Source: Methylosinus sporium
Lineage (GTDB): Bacteria > Pseudomonadota > Alphaproteobacteria > Rhizobiales > Beijerinckiaceae
Assembly (NCBI RefSeq): GCF_003113265.1
Contig: NZ_PUIV01000036.1
Span: 1 to 38,074 of the forward strand
Length of the DNA stretch: 38,074 nt
Direction of reading: 5' to 3'
Position numbers and translations under genes: made by a program. The notes under the pieces are model-generated. The model was not told the origin of the DNA. It did not search any database and saw only the letters and a program-made list of their open reading frames with translations. The stretch's first letter is position 1; the number at the start of each line of letters is the position of its first letter. This document shows, piece by piece, positions 7,431-14,254 of this stretch.

Positions 7431-8435
7431 GTGAGCGCTTTCACCGCCATACGCATCGACGAGGACGAGGCCGGCTATCGCGCCGCCTATCTCGAAATGG
7501 ACGAGAGCGAGCTGATGGACGGCGACGTCGACGTCGCGGTCACGCATAGCGCCGTAAACTACAAGGATGGGCTCGCCGTGACCGGCAAGGCGCCGGTGGT
7601 GCGGCGTTTCCCGATGATTCCGGGCGTCGATTTCGCCGGCGTCGTCACGCGCTCGAGCCATCCGAATTTTGCGCCCGGCGATCTTGTGATCGCCGGCGGC
7701 TGCGGGCTCGGCGAGCAGCATTACGGCGGCTTCGCGCAGCGCGCCCGCGTCAGCGGCGATTGGCTGATCCCTTTGCCGGAGGGGCTGACGCCGGCGCAGG
7801 CCATGGCGATCGGCAGCGCCGGCTATACGGCCATGCTCTGCGTGATGGCGCTCGAGGGCCGAGGCCTCGAGCCCTCGCGCGGGCCGGTGGTCGTCACGGG
7901 CGCGGCGGGCGGCGTCGGCTCGGTGGCGGTGGCGCTGCTGGCGGCGCTCGGCTGGCGCGTCGTCGCCTCCACTGGACGCCCCGAGGAGGAGGCCTATCTC
8001 AAGACTCTCGGCGCGGCCGAGATCGTCGACCGCGCCGAGCTCTCCATCCCCGGCAAGCCGCTGCAGAAGCAGCGTTTCGCGGGGGGCGTCGACACTGTCG
8101 GCTCGGTCACGCTCGCCAATGTGCTGGCGCAGACGTCGATCGACGGCGTCGTCGCGGCCTGCGGCAATGCGCAGGGAATGGAGCTGCCGACGACGGTCGC
8201 GCCCTTCATCCTGCGGGGCGTCTCCCTCATCGGCGTCGAAAGCGTGCGGCCCAATCTGCCGCTGCGGCGCGGGGGCTGGGAGCGGCTAGCGCGCGATCTC
8301 GACAAGGGGATTCTCGCGCGGATGACGCAGACGGCGCCTTTCGCGCGGGCGCTCGACCATGCGCGATCGATCGTCGCCGGCAAGATCAGGGGCCGGCTGG
8401 TGATCGAGATCGGCGATTCTCGCAGCGTCGGATAG
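7431..8435 (+). CDS. acuI: Acrylyl-CoA reductase / YhdH-AcuI family zinc-less MDR oxidoreductase
   Basis: A 334-aa medium-chain dehydrogenase/reductase without the zinc ligands of alcohol dehydrogenases. It shows the AcuI/YhdH pattern: SAVNYKDGLAVTGK near residue 40, PGVDFAGVV, GSAGYTAMLCVMALE, the NADPH-binding VTGAAGGVGSVAVALLAALG and VVASTGRPEE. AcuI enzymes reduce acrylyl-CoA to propionyl-CoA with NADPH, protecting the cell from a reactive thioester; the actual substrate here is not established. The GTG start at 7431 is preceded by GGAAAGGGGG. The Gre-like gene follows after 11 bases and is likely co-transcribed. Confidence 0.85.
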   Translation: MSAFTAIRIDEDEAGYRAAYLEMDESELMDGDVDVAVTHSAVNYKDGLAVTGKAPVVRRFPMIPGVDFAGVVTRSSHPNFAPGDLVIAGGCGLGEQHYGGFAQRARVSGDWLIPLPEGLTPAQAMAIGSAGYTAMLCVMALEGRGLEPSRGPVVVTGAAGGVGSVAVALLAALGWRVVASTGRPEEEAYLKTLGAAEIVDRAELSIPGKPLQKQRFAGGVDTVGSVTLANVLAQTSIDGVVAACGNAQGMELPTTVAPFILRGVSLIGVESVRPNLPLRRGGWERLARDLDKGILARMTQTAPFARALDHARSIVAGKIRGRLVIEIGDSRSVG

Positions 8436-8446
8436 GACGTGACGAA

Positions 8447-8914
8447 ATGAGCAGCGCCTTCACCAAGGAACAGGACGACGACGAGCTCCGCATGGAGCTT
8501 CCCGATCGGCCGATCAGCCCGCATCGCAATCTCGTCACGCCCGAGGGCTTCGCGCTGATAGAGGCGGAGCTCGCGCGCCTGCACAAGGAGCTCGAGGCCG
8601 CGCAGGCGCAGGACGACAAGGCCGCGGCGGCGCGGGCGGCGCGCGATTTTCGCTATTGGTCGGCGCGGCGGGCGAGCGCGGAGATCGTGCGGCCCATTCC
8701 CGATCACGAGCAGGCGCGCTTCGGCCATCGCATCGTCATCGAGGACGAGAGCGGCAAGCGTCAGAGCTTTCGATTGGTCGGGGAAGACGAGGCCGATCCC
8801 GCCAAGGGGCTCATCCCTTATGTCGCCCCGCTCGCCAAGGCCTTGCTCGGCAAGAGCGTCGGCGATGGCGTCGAGGTCATTCATCACAGCGCCAGGATCG
8901 TTGAAATCGGCTGA
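8447..8914 (+). CDS. GreA/GreB-family transcription factor
   Basis: A 155-aa protein with the two-part Gre layout: an N-terminal helical hairpin (~25-75, VTPEGFALIEAELARLHKELEAAQ) and a C-terminal FKBP-like beta domain (RFGHRIVIEDESGKRQSFRLVGEDEADPAKGLIPYVAPLAKALLGKSVGDGVEV). Gre factors insert the hairpin into the RNA polymerase secondary channel and stimulate transcript cleavage. The hairpin's second helix (AARDFRYWSARRASAEIV) is not the standard GreA sequence, so this is a divergent paralogue and catalytic acidic residues at the tip are uncertain (QAQDDK is a candidate). The start lies 11 bases after the acuI stop. Confidence 0.82.
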   Translation: MSSAFTKEQDDDELRMELPDRPISPHRNLVTPEGFALIEAELARLHKELEAAQAQDDKAAAARAARDFRYWSARRASAEIVRPIPDHEQARFGHRIVIEDESGKRQSFRLVGEDEADPAKGLIPYVAPLAKALLGKSVGDGVEVIHHSARIVEIG

Positions 8915-8926
8915 CGCTCCTGGGAG

Positions 8927-8953
8927 GAACCGCGCGTGAAAGCCGCGCGGTTC
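8927..8953. terminator. Bidirectional hairpin between gre-like and parA-like genes
   Basis: GAACCGCGCG (8927-8936) pairs perfectly with CGCGCGGTTC (8944-8953), loop of 7. It lies between the convergent ends at 8914 and 8964. No T-run longer than two is seen, so its strength is uncertain. Confidence 0.55.
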
Positions 8954-8963
8954 GCCTTGGTTC

Positions 8964-9887
8964 TCACGCCGCTTTTTTGACCGCGGGCTTGGCCTGCGGC
9001 TTGGCGGCTTTTTCTGCCGCAGGGGCCGGCGCGGCGGCGGCCGGCTTGCGAGCCGGCTCCTGCTTGGGCGCGATCTTGCCGGCGACCTTGGCGGCCGGCT
9101 TGGTTTCGGCCTTTGCCGCAGGCTTGGTCTCGGCCTTGGTTTCGGGCTTGGCCTCCGCCTTGGCGGCGGGCTTCGCTTCCGCCTTGGCGGCCGGCTTGGC
9201 CTCGACCTTGGCTACAGGCTTGGCCTCGACCTTCAGCTCGGCCTTGGCGGCCGGCGCGGCGACGCCCTTTTTGAGGCGGCGCTTCACCGATTGCCAGAGT
9301 TCGCGCATCTCCTGAGAGGCGACGCCCTCGGGATTGAGCTCGCAGACGCCGAGACCGAGGCGGGCCGCCTCCTGATAGTCGACGCGCGCCGAGACCAGCG
9401 GAGACAGCAGCGCGCCGATCGCCTGCAGCGCCTGCGCGCCTTGGTCGACGCGGGCGTTCTGCTGGGCGGGCGGGCACTGGTTGAGAAGAAAGGCGTATTC
9501 TTTCTTCTTGTCCTTGATGCTGGCGCGGGTCAGCTCGCAGGCCCACAGATCGAAGACATTGGGGCGGGCCGGGATGATGCAGAGATCGGCGGCGCGAATG
9601 GCGGCCTCCGAATATTCGCTGTCGGCGCCCGGCGCGTCGATGACGACGAGGGTGACGCCCTTCTTCTCGAGCGCAGCGAGCGCCTTGCCGAGCTTGGCGG
9701 GCGGCACATGCTCGACCGGCACGTCGGTCGCCTCGCGCGCCTTCGACCATTTGACCAATGACTGGAGCGGATCCAAATCGATAATGAAAACACGCTCGCC
9801 CGCGCAACTGGCGGCGACGGCAATGCTGCTTGCGAGCGTGCTCTTTCCGGCGCCGCCCTTCTGCGTGACGAATGCGATAGTGCGCAT
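8964..9887 (-). CDS. Orphan ParA-family ATPase with a Lys/Ala/Pro-rich tail
   Basis: A 307-aa protein. Residues 1-~215 are a deviant-Walker-A ParA/MinD ATPase: FVTQKGGAGKST (Walker A), IIDLDPLQS (A'), LVVIDAPG (Walker B). Residues ~220-307 are a low-complexity tail of repeating AKAEAKP/KPAAK units, resembling histone-H1-like DNA-binding tails. There is no adjacent parB, and the site is not near an origin marker I can see. ParA-type proteins bind the nucleoid and move cargo (plasmid, chromosome, chemoreceptor or carboxysome-like clusters); the cargo here is unknown. The start MRTIAFVTQ at 9887 is preceded by AGGT; an upstream open frame of 27 codons runs through 15-bp repeats and is unlikely to be coding. 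Confidence 0.85.
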   Translation of the reverse strand: MRTIAFVTQKGGAGKSTLASSIAVAASCAGERVFIIDLDPLQSLVKWSKAREATDVPVEHVPPAKLGKALAALEKKGVTLVVIDAPGADSEYSEAAIRAADLCIIPARPNVFDLWACELTRASIKDKKKEYAFLLNQCPPAQQNARVDQGAQALQAIGALLSPLVSARVDYQEAARLGLGVCELNPEGVASQEMRELWQSVKRRLKKGVAAPAAKAELKVEAKPVAKVEAKPAAKAEAKPAAKAEAKPETKAETKPAAKAETKPAAKVAGKIAPKQEPARKPAAAAPAPAAEKAAKPQAKPAVKKAA

Positions 9888-9930
9888 GTGATCGACCTGT
9901 GTTTGAAAGATGAGGCCCCTACGCCGCCGA

Positions 9931-9975
9931 GACGCCACCAGAAAGGACGCCACTAGAAAGAACGCCACGAGAGAA
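9931..9975. repeat. Three tandem 15-bp repeats upstream of the ParA-like gene
   Basis: Units GACGCCACCAGAAAG, GACGCCACTAGAAAG and AACGCCACGAGAGAA follow one another without spacer at 9931, 9946 and 9961. They lie 44-88 bases before the ATG of the ParA-like gene, in its promoter region and in the divergent region to rarA. Iterons or an autoregulatory ParA/partner site are possible; nothing in the sequence decides it. Confidence 0.6.
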
Positions 9976-10107
9976 CAGGGAGGGTCGCGAAAATTTTACA
10001 GAATCGTAATACTCCCCGAATGGTTAACCGCCGGTTAAACAGGGCCGGCGAAGGTAAAGGTTCGGAAATTACGAACAAGCGACCGGGCGCGACTGCGGGC
10101 GATTCGC

Positions 10108-10113
10108 TATAAT
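10108..10113 (+). promoter_or_regulatory. Perfect -10 box immediately before rarA
   Basis: TATAAT ends 7 bases before the rarA ATG at 10121, so a transcript starting at the usual distance would begin at or next to the A of the start codon. No Shine-Dalgarno sequence is present in the gap, and no good -35 box is seen at 10085-10090. Confidence 0.45.
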
Positions 10114-10120
10114 AGCGGCT

Positions 10121-11431
10121 ATGAGTGATTTGTTCGCCGCCGCCGGGCTCGATCGCAACGCGCCGCATCCGCTCGCCGACCGCCTGCGCCCGCAAAAGCT
10201 GGAGGAGGTGGCCGGCCAGGACCATCTCGTCGGCCCGGACGGGGCGCTGACGCGCGCGATCCGCTCGGGCTCGATCGGCTCGCTGATCTTCTGGGGGCCG
10301 CCCGGCACCGGCAAGACGACGGTGGCGCGCCTTCTCGCCCATGAGACCGATCTCGCCTTCGTGCAGATTTCGGCGATCTTCACCGGCGTCGCCGATTTGA
10401 AGAAGACTTTCGAGGCCGCGCGCGCCCGTCGCGCCATGGGGCAGGGGACGCTGCTCTTCGTCGACGAGATTCATCGCTTCAATCGCAGCCAGCAGGATTC
10501 CTTCCTGCCGGTGATGGAGGACGGCTCTGTCACGCTGATCGGCGCGACGACGGAAAACCCCTCTTTCGAGCTCAACGCCGCGCTTCTCTCGCGCGCCCGC
10601 GTGCTGATCTTCAAATCGCTGGGCGCCGAGGCGATCGAAAAGCTGCTGCGCCGGGCCGAGCAGGCCGAGGGAAAGCCCCTGCCGCTCGACGAGGACGCGC
10701 GCGCCGCTCTCGTGGCCATGGCCGATGGCGACGGCCGCGCCTCTCTGACCCTCGCCGAGGACGTCTGGTGCGCGGCGGGGGAGGGCGAGGTCTTCGATCG
10801 CGCCCGGCTCGCCGAGATCGTGCAGCGGCGCGCGCCAATCTACGACAAGGCGCAGGAGGGCCATTACAATCTCATCAGCGCGCTGCACAAATGCGTGCGC
10901 GGCTCCGACCCGGACGCCGCCCTCTATTATTTCGCGCGAATGCTGGTCGCCGGCGAGGATCCGTTGTTCCTGGCCCGGCGAATCGTCCGCATGGCGGTGG
11001 AGGATATCGGCCTCGCCGATCCGCAGGCGCTGGTCGTCGCCAACGCCGCCAAGGACGCCTATGATTTTCTTGGCAGCCCGGAGGGCGAGCTGGCCCTCGC
11101 GCAGGCCGTCCTCTATGTGGCGACCGCGCCCAAATCCAACGCCGGCTATGTCGCCTATAAGGCCGCTCGCCGCCTCGCCGAGGAGAGCGGCTCGCCCATG
11201 CCGCCCAAGACCATCCTCAACGCGCCGACGAAATTGATGAAGAGCGAAGGCTATGGCGAGGGCTATCGCTATGACCATGACGAGCCCGACGCCTTCTCCG
11301 GTCAGGATTACTGGCCCGAATCGCTCGGCCGGCGGAGCTTCTACCGTCCCGTGGAGCGCGGTTTCGAGCGCGAGATCGCCAAGCGGCTCGATTATTGGGA
11401 ACGGCTGCGGCGGGAGCGGGGCGACTCCTGA
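10121..11431 (+). CDS. rarA: Replication-associated recombination protein A (RarA/MgsA)
   Basis: A 436-aa AAA+ ATPase of the clamp-loader clade, homologous to eukaryotic WRNIP1/Mgs1. Walker A is GPPGTGKT (59-66) and Walker B LLFVDEIH (111-118), followed by sensor 1 IGATTENPSFELNAALLSR. The C-terminal tetramerisation domain is complete (KCVRGSDPDAALYYFARML, NAGYVAYKAA, YPLGR-like YWPESLGRRSFYRP). RarA acts at stalled forks with the SSB/recombination machinery. The length is typical. The ATG has no ribosome binding site but a TATAAT box right before it, suggesting leaderless expression. It is divergent from the ParA-like gene. Confidence 0.95.
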   Translation: MSDLFAAAGLDRNAPHPLADRLRPQKLEEVAGQDHLVGPDGALTRAIRSGSIGSLIFWGPPGTGKTTVARLLAHETDLAFVQISAIFTGVADLKKTFEAARARRAMGQGTLLFVDEIHRFNRSQQDSFLPVMEDGSVTLIGATTENPSFELNAALLSRARVLIFKSLGAEAIEKLLRRAEQAEGKPLPLDEDARAALVAMADGDGRASLTLAEDVWCAAGEGEVFDRARLAEIVQRRAPIYDKAQEGHYNLISALHKCVRGSDPDAALYYFARMLVAGEDPLFLARRIVRMAVEDIGLADPQALVVANAAKDAYDFLGSPEGELALAQAVLYVATAPKSNAGYVAYKAARRLAEESGSPMPPKTILNAPTKLMKSEGYGEGYRYDHDEPDAFSGQDYWPESLGRRSFYRPVERGFEREIAKRLDYWERLRRERGDS

Positions 11432-11936
11432 AGCGGCGAGCAAGTCATTGAAAGAAGAGTCATTCTCCGAGGACGGAAGCGCGTTGCTCGGGATCGAATA
11501 TTCATCTTCGATGCTATCATCGCGCCACGACTGACCTTCAAACACTTGTTCATATTCAATGTTCCAGCCTCGGCGGGGATCGTCGTCCGCGGCGGTGGCC
11601 TCCGCGCCCGCGCCCTGGCGGGCGGCGCTGCCTCAATGATCAACGACTTGAATGTTCGGCTCAAAATCCCTCCTGCCGCGATTCGGCGAAGCTGATGTTC
11701 GTGCTTTTGAAGATGTCAAGCATAGATTTTCTCAGAGCGTATTCGATGTGACGGAATTGTCACAATCATAATGAAATCGGACGTTGGCGAAGCAAATTGG
11801 CGCAGACAGCGTTGACGTGGCTTTGGACCGAGGCGTAGACCAAGCTCGATCGGCAACACCGAGCGGCCGCTCGGTCCCGGCGTCGGGGGGCGCAGTGGAC
11901 ACAAGCGACGGCCGCACTGATCCAGTGAGGGAACCT
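11432..11936. other. Gene-poor intergenic region before the porin
   Basis: About 500 bases without a convincing gene. It is visibly richer in A/T than its neighbours in two places (around 11440-11560 and 11690-11780). On the minus strand an acidic open stretch begins with GTG at 11545 (FEGQSWRDDSIEDEYSIPSN and on) but runs straight into the antisense of rarA, so it is at most a gene remnant. The right half holds the operator-like palindrome at 11747 and presumably the porin promoter, which I could not pin down. Confidence 0.5.
11747..11764. promoter_or_regulatory. Operator-like palindrome upstream of the porin
   Basis: TGTGACGGAATTGTCACA: 6-bp perfect arms (TGTGAC/GTCACA) around 6 bases. The arms look like CRP/FNR-family half-sites (TGTGA/TCACA) but the spacing is two bases longer than the CRP consensus. 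It is ~173 bases before the porin ATG. Confidence 0.45.
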
Positions 11937-12746
11937 ATGAAAACTCTTTCCGCCGTCGGCGCGCTCGCGCTGGCCATCGCCGCCGCTCCGGCTTTCGCGG
12001 CCGACCTTCCGTCGCAGAAGGCCGCGCCCGCTTTCGTCGCTCCGGTCGCGCCCGCCTTCAGCTGGACCGGCTTCTACGCCGGCGTGAACATCGGCTATGG
12101 CTGGACCGACAATAACAATGTCAGCGGCCTGTCGTCCTTCGGCCTGCTGCCGGTTTCGGCCTGGTCCTATGGCGCCTCCAACGCCGACGGCGTGCTCGGC
12201 GGCGTTCAGATCGGCTATAATCATCAGTTCGCCGGCACGGGCTTCGTGGTCGGCCTCGAGGCCGATTTCCAGGGCGCCGATCTGAAGGGCTCCACCGGCG
12301 GTTTCGGCTTCGGCCTGCTGCCGTCCGGCGTGACCGCGAATCAGCGTCTCGACTGGTTCGGCACGGTGCGCGGCCGCGTCGGCTACGCCGTTCTGCCGAC
12401 CCTGCTCGTCTATGGCACGGGCGGCTTCGCCTATGGCGAGGGCTCGACGACCCTCTCCTATGTGGATGGCGCCGGCTTCGCCGCTTTGGGCTCCGAGAAC
12501 GGCACGCGCACCGGCTGGACCGCCGGCGGCGGCGTGGAATGGGCGTTCCTGCCGAACTGGTCGGCCAAGGTCGAGTATCTCTATACAGAGCTCGAGCGCG
12601 GCAATGCGATCGGCGTCCCGACCTTCCCGGCGGTGCTGCTGGTCAGCCAGCGCGGCGTGGAGAACCACTTCCACACCGTTCGCGTCGGCCTGAACTATCA
12701 CTTCAATCTGTTCGGCGCGCCGGCTCCGGTGATCGCGAAATACTGA
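11937..12746 (+). CDS. Outer membrane beta-barrel protein, Omp25/Omp31 family
   Basis: A 269-aa outer membrane protein. The signal peptide MKTLSAVGALALAIAAAPAFA is cleaved at AFA|A. A short Ala/Pro-rich lead (KAAPAFVAPVAPAF) is followed by SWTGFYAGVNIGYGW, the hallmark opening strand of alphaproteobacterial Omp25/31 proteins. Alternating aromatic strands follow to the end (TVRGRVGYA, VYGTGGFAYG, WTAGGGVEWAF, WSAKVEYLYTEL, VRVGLNYHF). An 8-stranded barrel is typical. GAGGGA precedes the ATG. A strong terminator follows, so it is monocistronic and probably highly expressed. Confidence 0.9.
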   Translation: MKTLSAVGALALAIAAAPAFAADLPSQKAAPAFVAPVAPAFSWTGFYAGVNIGYGWTDNNNVSGLSSFGLLPVSAWSYGASNADGVLGGVQIGYNHQFAGTGFVVGLEADFQGADLKGSTGGFGFGLLPSGVTANQRLDWFGTVRGRVGYAVLPTLLVYGTGGFAYGEGSTTLSYVDGAGFAALGSENGTRTGWTAGGGVEWAFLPNWSAKVEYLYTELERGNAIGVPTFPAVLLVSQRGVENHFHTVRVGLNYHFNLFGAPAPVIAKY

Positions 12747-12770
12747 TCTTATCGAGATTCGGGGAGAAGA

Positions 12771-12797
12771 GCCCGGCGCGTCGCGCCGGGCTTTTTT
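12771..12797 (+). terminator. Rho-independent terminator of the porin gene
   Basis: GCCCGGCGCG and CGCGCCGGGC form a near-perfect stem at 12771-12791, followed by six T (12792-12797). This is a canonical intrinsic terminator 24 bases after the stop codon. Confidence 0.92.
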
Positions 12798-12895
12798 CGT
12801 TTGCGCCCCGTCTGTTCGAGAAACAGGCGAGGCGCCCGTTTTTCCAGCGCTCTGGCGTGGACGCGGCCGGCCCTACGGGTTAAAGAAGTCTCGAG

Positions 12896-14206
12896 ATGCG
12901 ACTGCGAGACTTGGCCCACTTTTTCCGCCGACTGGCGGTATCGAACGTCGTTCCGACCGACGCGGGGGAGCGGCGGCCGAGCGTTCTTCCTGTTTGGAGC
13001 CGTTCTAATTCGTCGCGTTCGCGCGTGGCTATCGGCGCGGCGCTGCTGGCGAGCGCCATGCTCGGCTCGCTGTTTCCGCAAATTTCCGCACCTTTTCGCG
13101 CGCTGTTCGCCGCCGGCGAGAAAGCCGCCGAACCGTCCGACGCCAAGCGCGCGGATGGATTGGTCAAATTGACGGCCGAGCAGATCGGGGCCGCCAAAAT
13201 CACGACGGTCGCGGCGGCTCCGGGCGTGCTGACGCGGACCGTCGTCGCGCCGGCCGTCGTCGCCGTCGATCCCGACCGCATCGGCCGCGTGGCCGCGAAA
13301 GTCGTCGGCGCCGTCGCCGAATTGCGCAAGAGGCTCGGCGATCCGGTCGAGAAAGACGAGGTGATCGCCATCATCGACAGCCGCGAGGTCGCCGACGCGA
13401 AGAGCGATTATCTCGCCGCCAGAGTGGCGCTCGATCTGCAATCGGCGCTGTTCCAGCGCGAGAAGGGGCTGTTCGACAAGAAAATCGCCGCCGAGCAGAG
13501 CTTTCTCAAAGCCCGCGGCGCCTATGAGGAGGCGAGGCTCCGCGTCGAGCTGGCGCGGCAGAAACTCGCCGCGCTCGATCTTTCGGAAGCCGAGATCGCT
13601 GCTCTGCCGGGCCAGCCGGTCGGCGAATTGCGCCGCAAGGAGATTCGCGCGCCGTCCTCGGGCAAGGTGATCGAGCGTCGCGCCGATCTCGGCCAGCCGG
13701 TCGGCGGCGATGCGCAGCTCTATGTCGTCGCCGATCTGTCCACTGTCTTCGCCGAGATCGCCGTCGCTATCGCCGATTTGCCGTCGGTGCGCGAGGGGCA
13801 GAGCGTGCGCCTCTCGCATGACGGCGAGGAGGAGGCCATGGGCCGCATCGTCTTCATCGGCCCCATGCTCGATCATGAGACGCATTCCGGCCGCGCCGTC
13901 GCCTCTTTCGCCAATGCGGATTTCGCCCTTCGTCCCGGCACGGCGATGACGGCGCGCGTCGCGCTCGAGGAGAAGCCGGCGCGCCTGCGCCTGCCGCGCG
14001 CGGCGCTGCTCGCTTTCGAGGGCGAGACGGTCGTCTTCGTGCGTACGCCCGAGGGCTTTGTGAAGCGCAAGGTCGAGACGGGCGCGAGCGACGATGAGGC
14101 GATCGAGATCGTCTCCGGGCTCGAGGAGGGGGAGCAGGTGGCCGCGGCCAATGTCTTCATCCTGAAGGCGGAGCTCGGCAAATCGCGGCTCGAAGGGTTG
14201 GATTGA
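12896..14206 (+). CDS. czcB: HME-RND efflux membrane fusion protein (CzcB-like)
   Basis: A 436-aa periplasmic adaptor of a tripartite efflux pump. A single N-terminal hydrophobic anchor lies at ~44-62 (VAIGAALLASAMLGSLF). Then come the barrel-sandwich halves (RIGRVAAKVVGAVAELRKRLGDPVEKDEVIAIIDS and RKEIRAPSSGKVIERRADLGQPV) around a helical hairpin (~175-250) and the beta-barrel/membrane-proximal domain. It links the inner membrane pump to the outer membrane channel. The first ~40 residues are basic and unusual for the family, so the true start may be internal. No CusB-type Met-rich metal site is obvious. It is first in a three-gene operon; the pump starts 48 bases after it. Confidence 0.88.
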   Translation: MRLRDLAHFFRRLAVSNVVPTDAGERRPSVLPVWSRSNSSRSRVAIGAALLASAMLGSLFPQISAPFRALFAAGEKAAEPSDAKRADGLVKLTAEQIGAAKITTVAAAPGVLTRTVVAPAVVAVDPDRIGRVAAKVVGAVAELRKRLGDPVEKDEVIAIIDSREVADAKSDYLAARVALDLQSALFQREKGLFDKKIAAEQSFLKARGAYEEARLRVELARQKLAALDLSEAEIAALPGQPVGELRRKEIRAPSSGKVIERRADLGQPVGGDAQLYVVADLSTVFAEIAVAIADLPSVREGQSVRLSHDGEEEAMGRIVFIGPMLDHETHSGRAVASFANADFALRPGTAMTARVALEEKPARLRLPRAALLAFEGETVVFVRTPEGFVKRKVETGASDDEAIEIVSGLEEGEQVAAANVFILKAELGKSRLEGLD

Positions 14207-14254
14207 CCGCCCGCCTCGTCGACGGCGGCGGCGCGCGAGAATGTGTGACGGTGG

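Noticed and set aside
8964-9240. Possible CRISPR or minisatellite in the ParA tail region
   Set aside because: The repetition is in-frame coding low complexity (Lys/Ala/Pro), with no spacers of constant length.
9953-11545. A 530-codon minus-strand open frame over rarA
   Set aside because: All but the first ~50 codons are antisense to rarA. The first part could be a gene remnant and is mentioned with the intergenic region.
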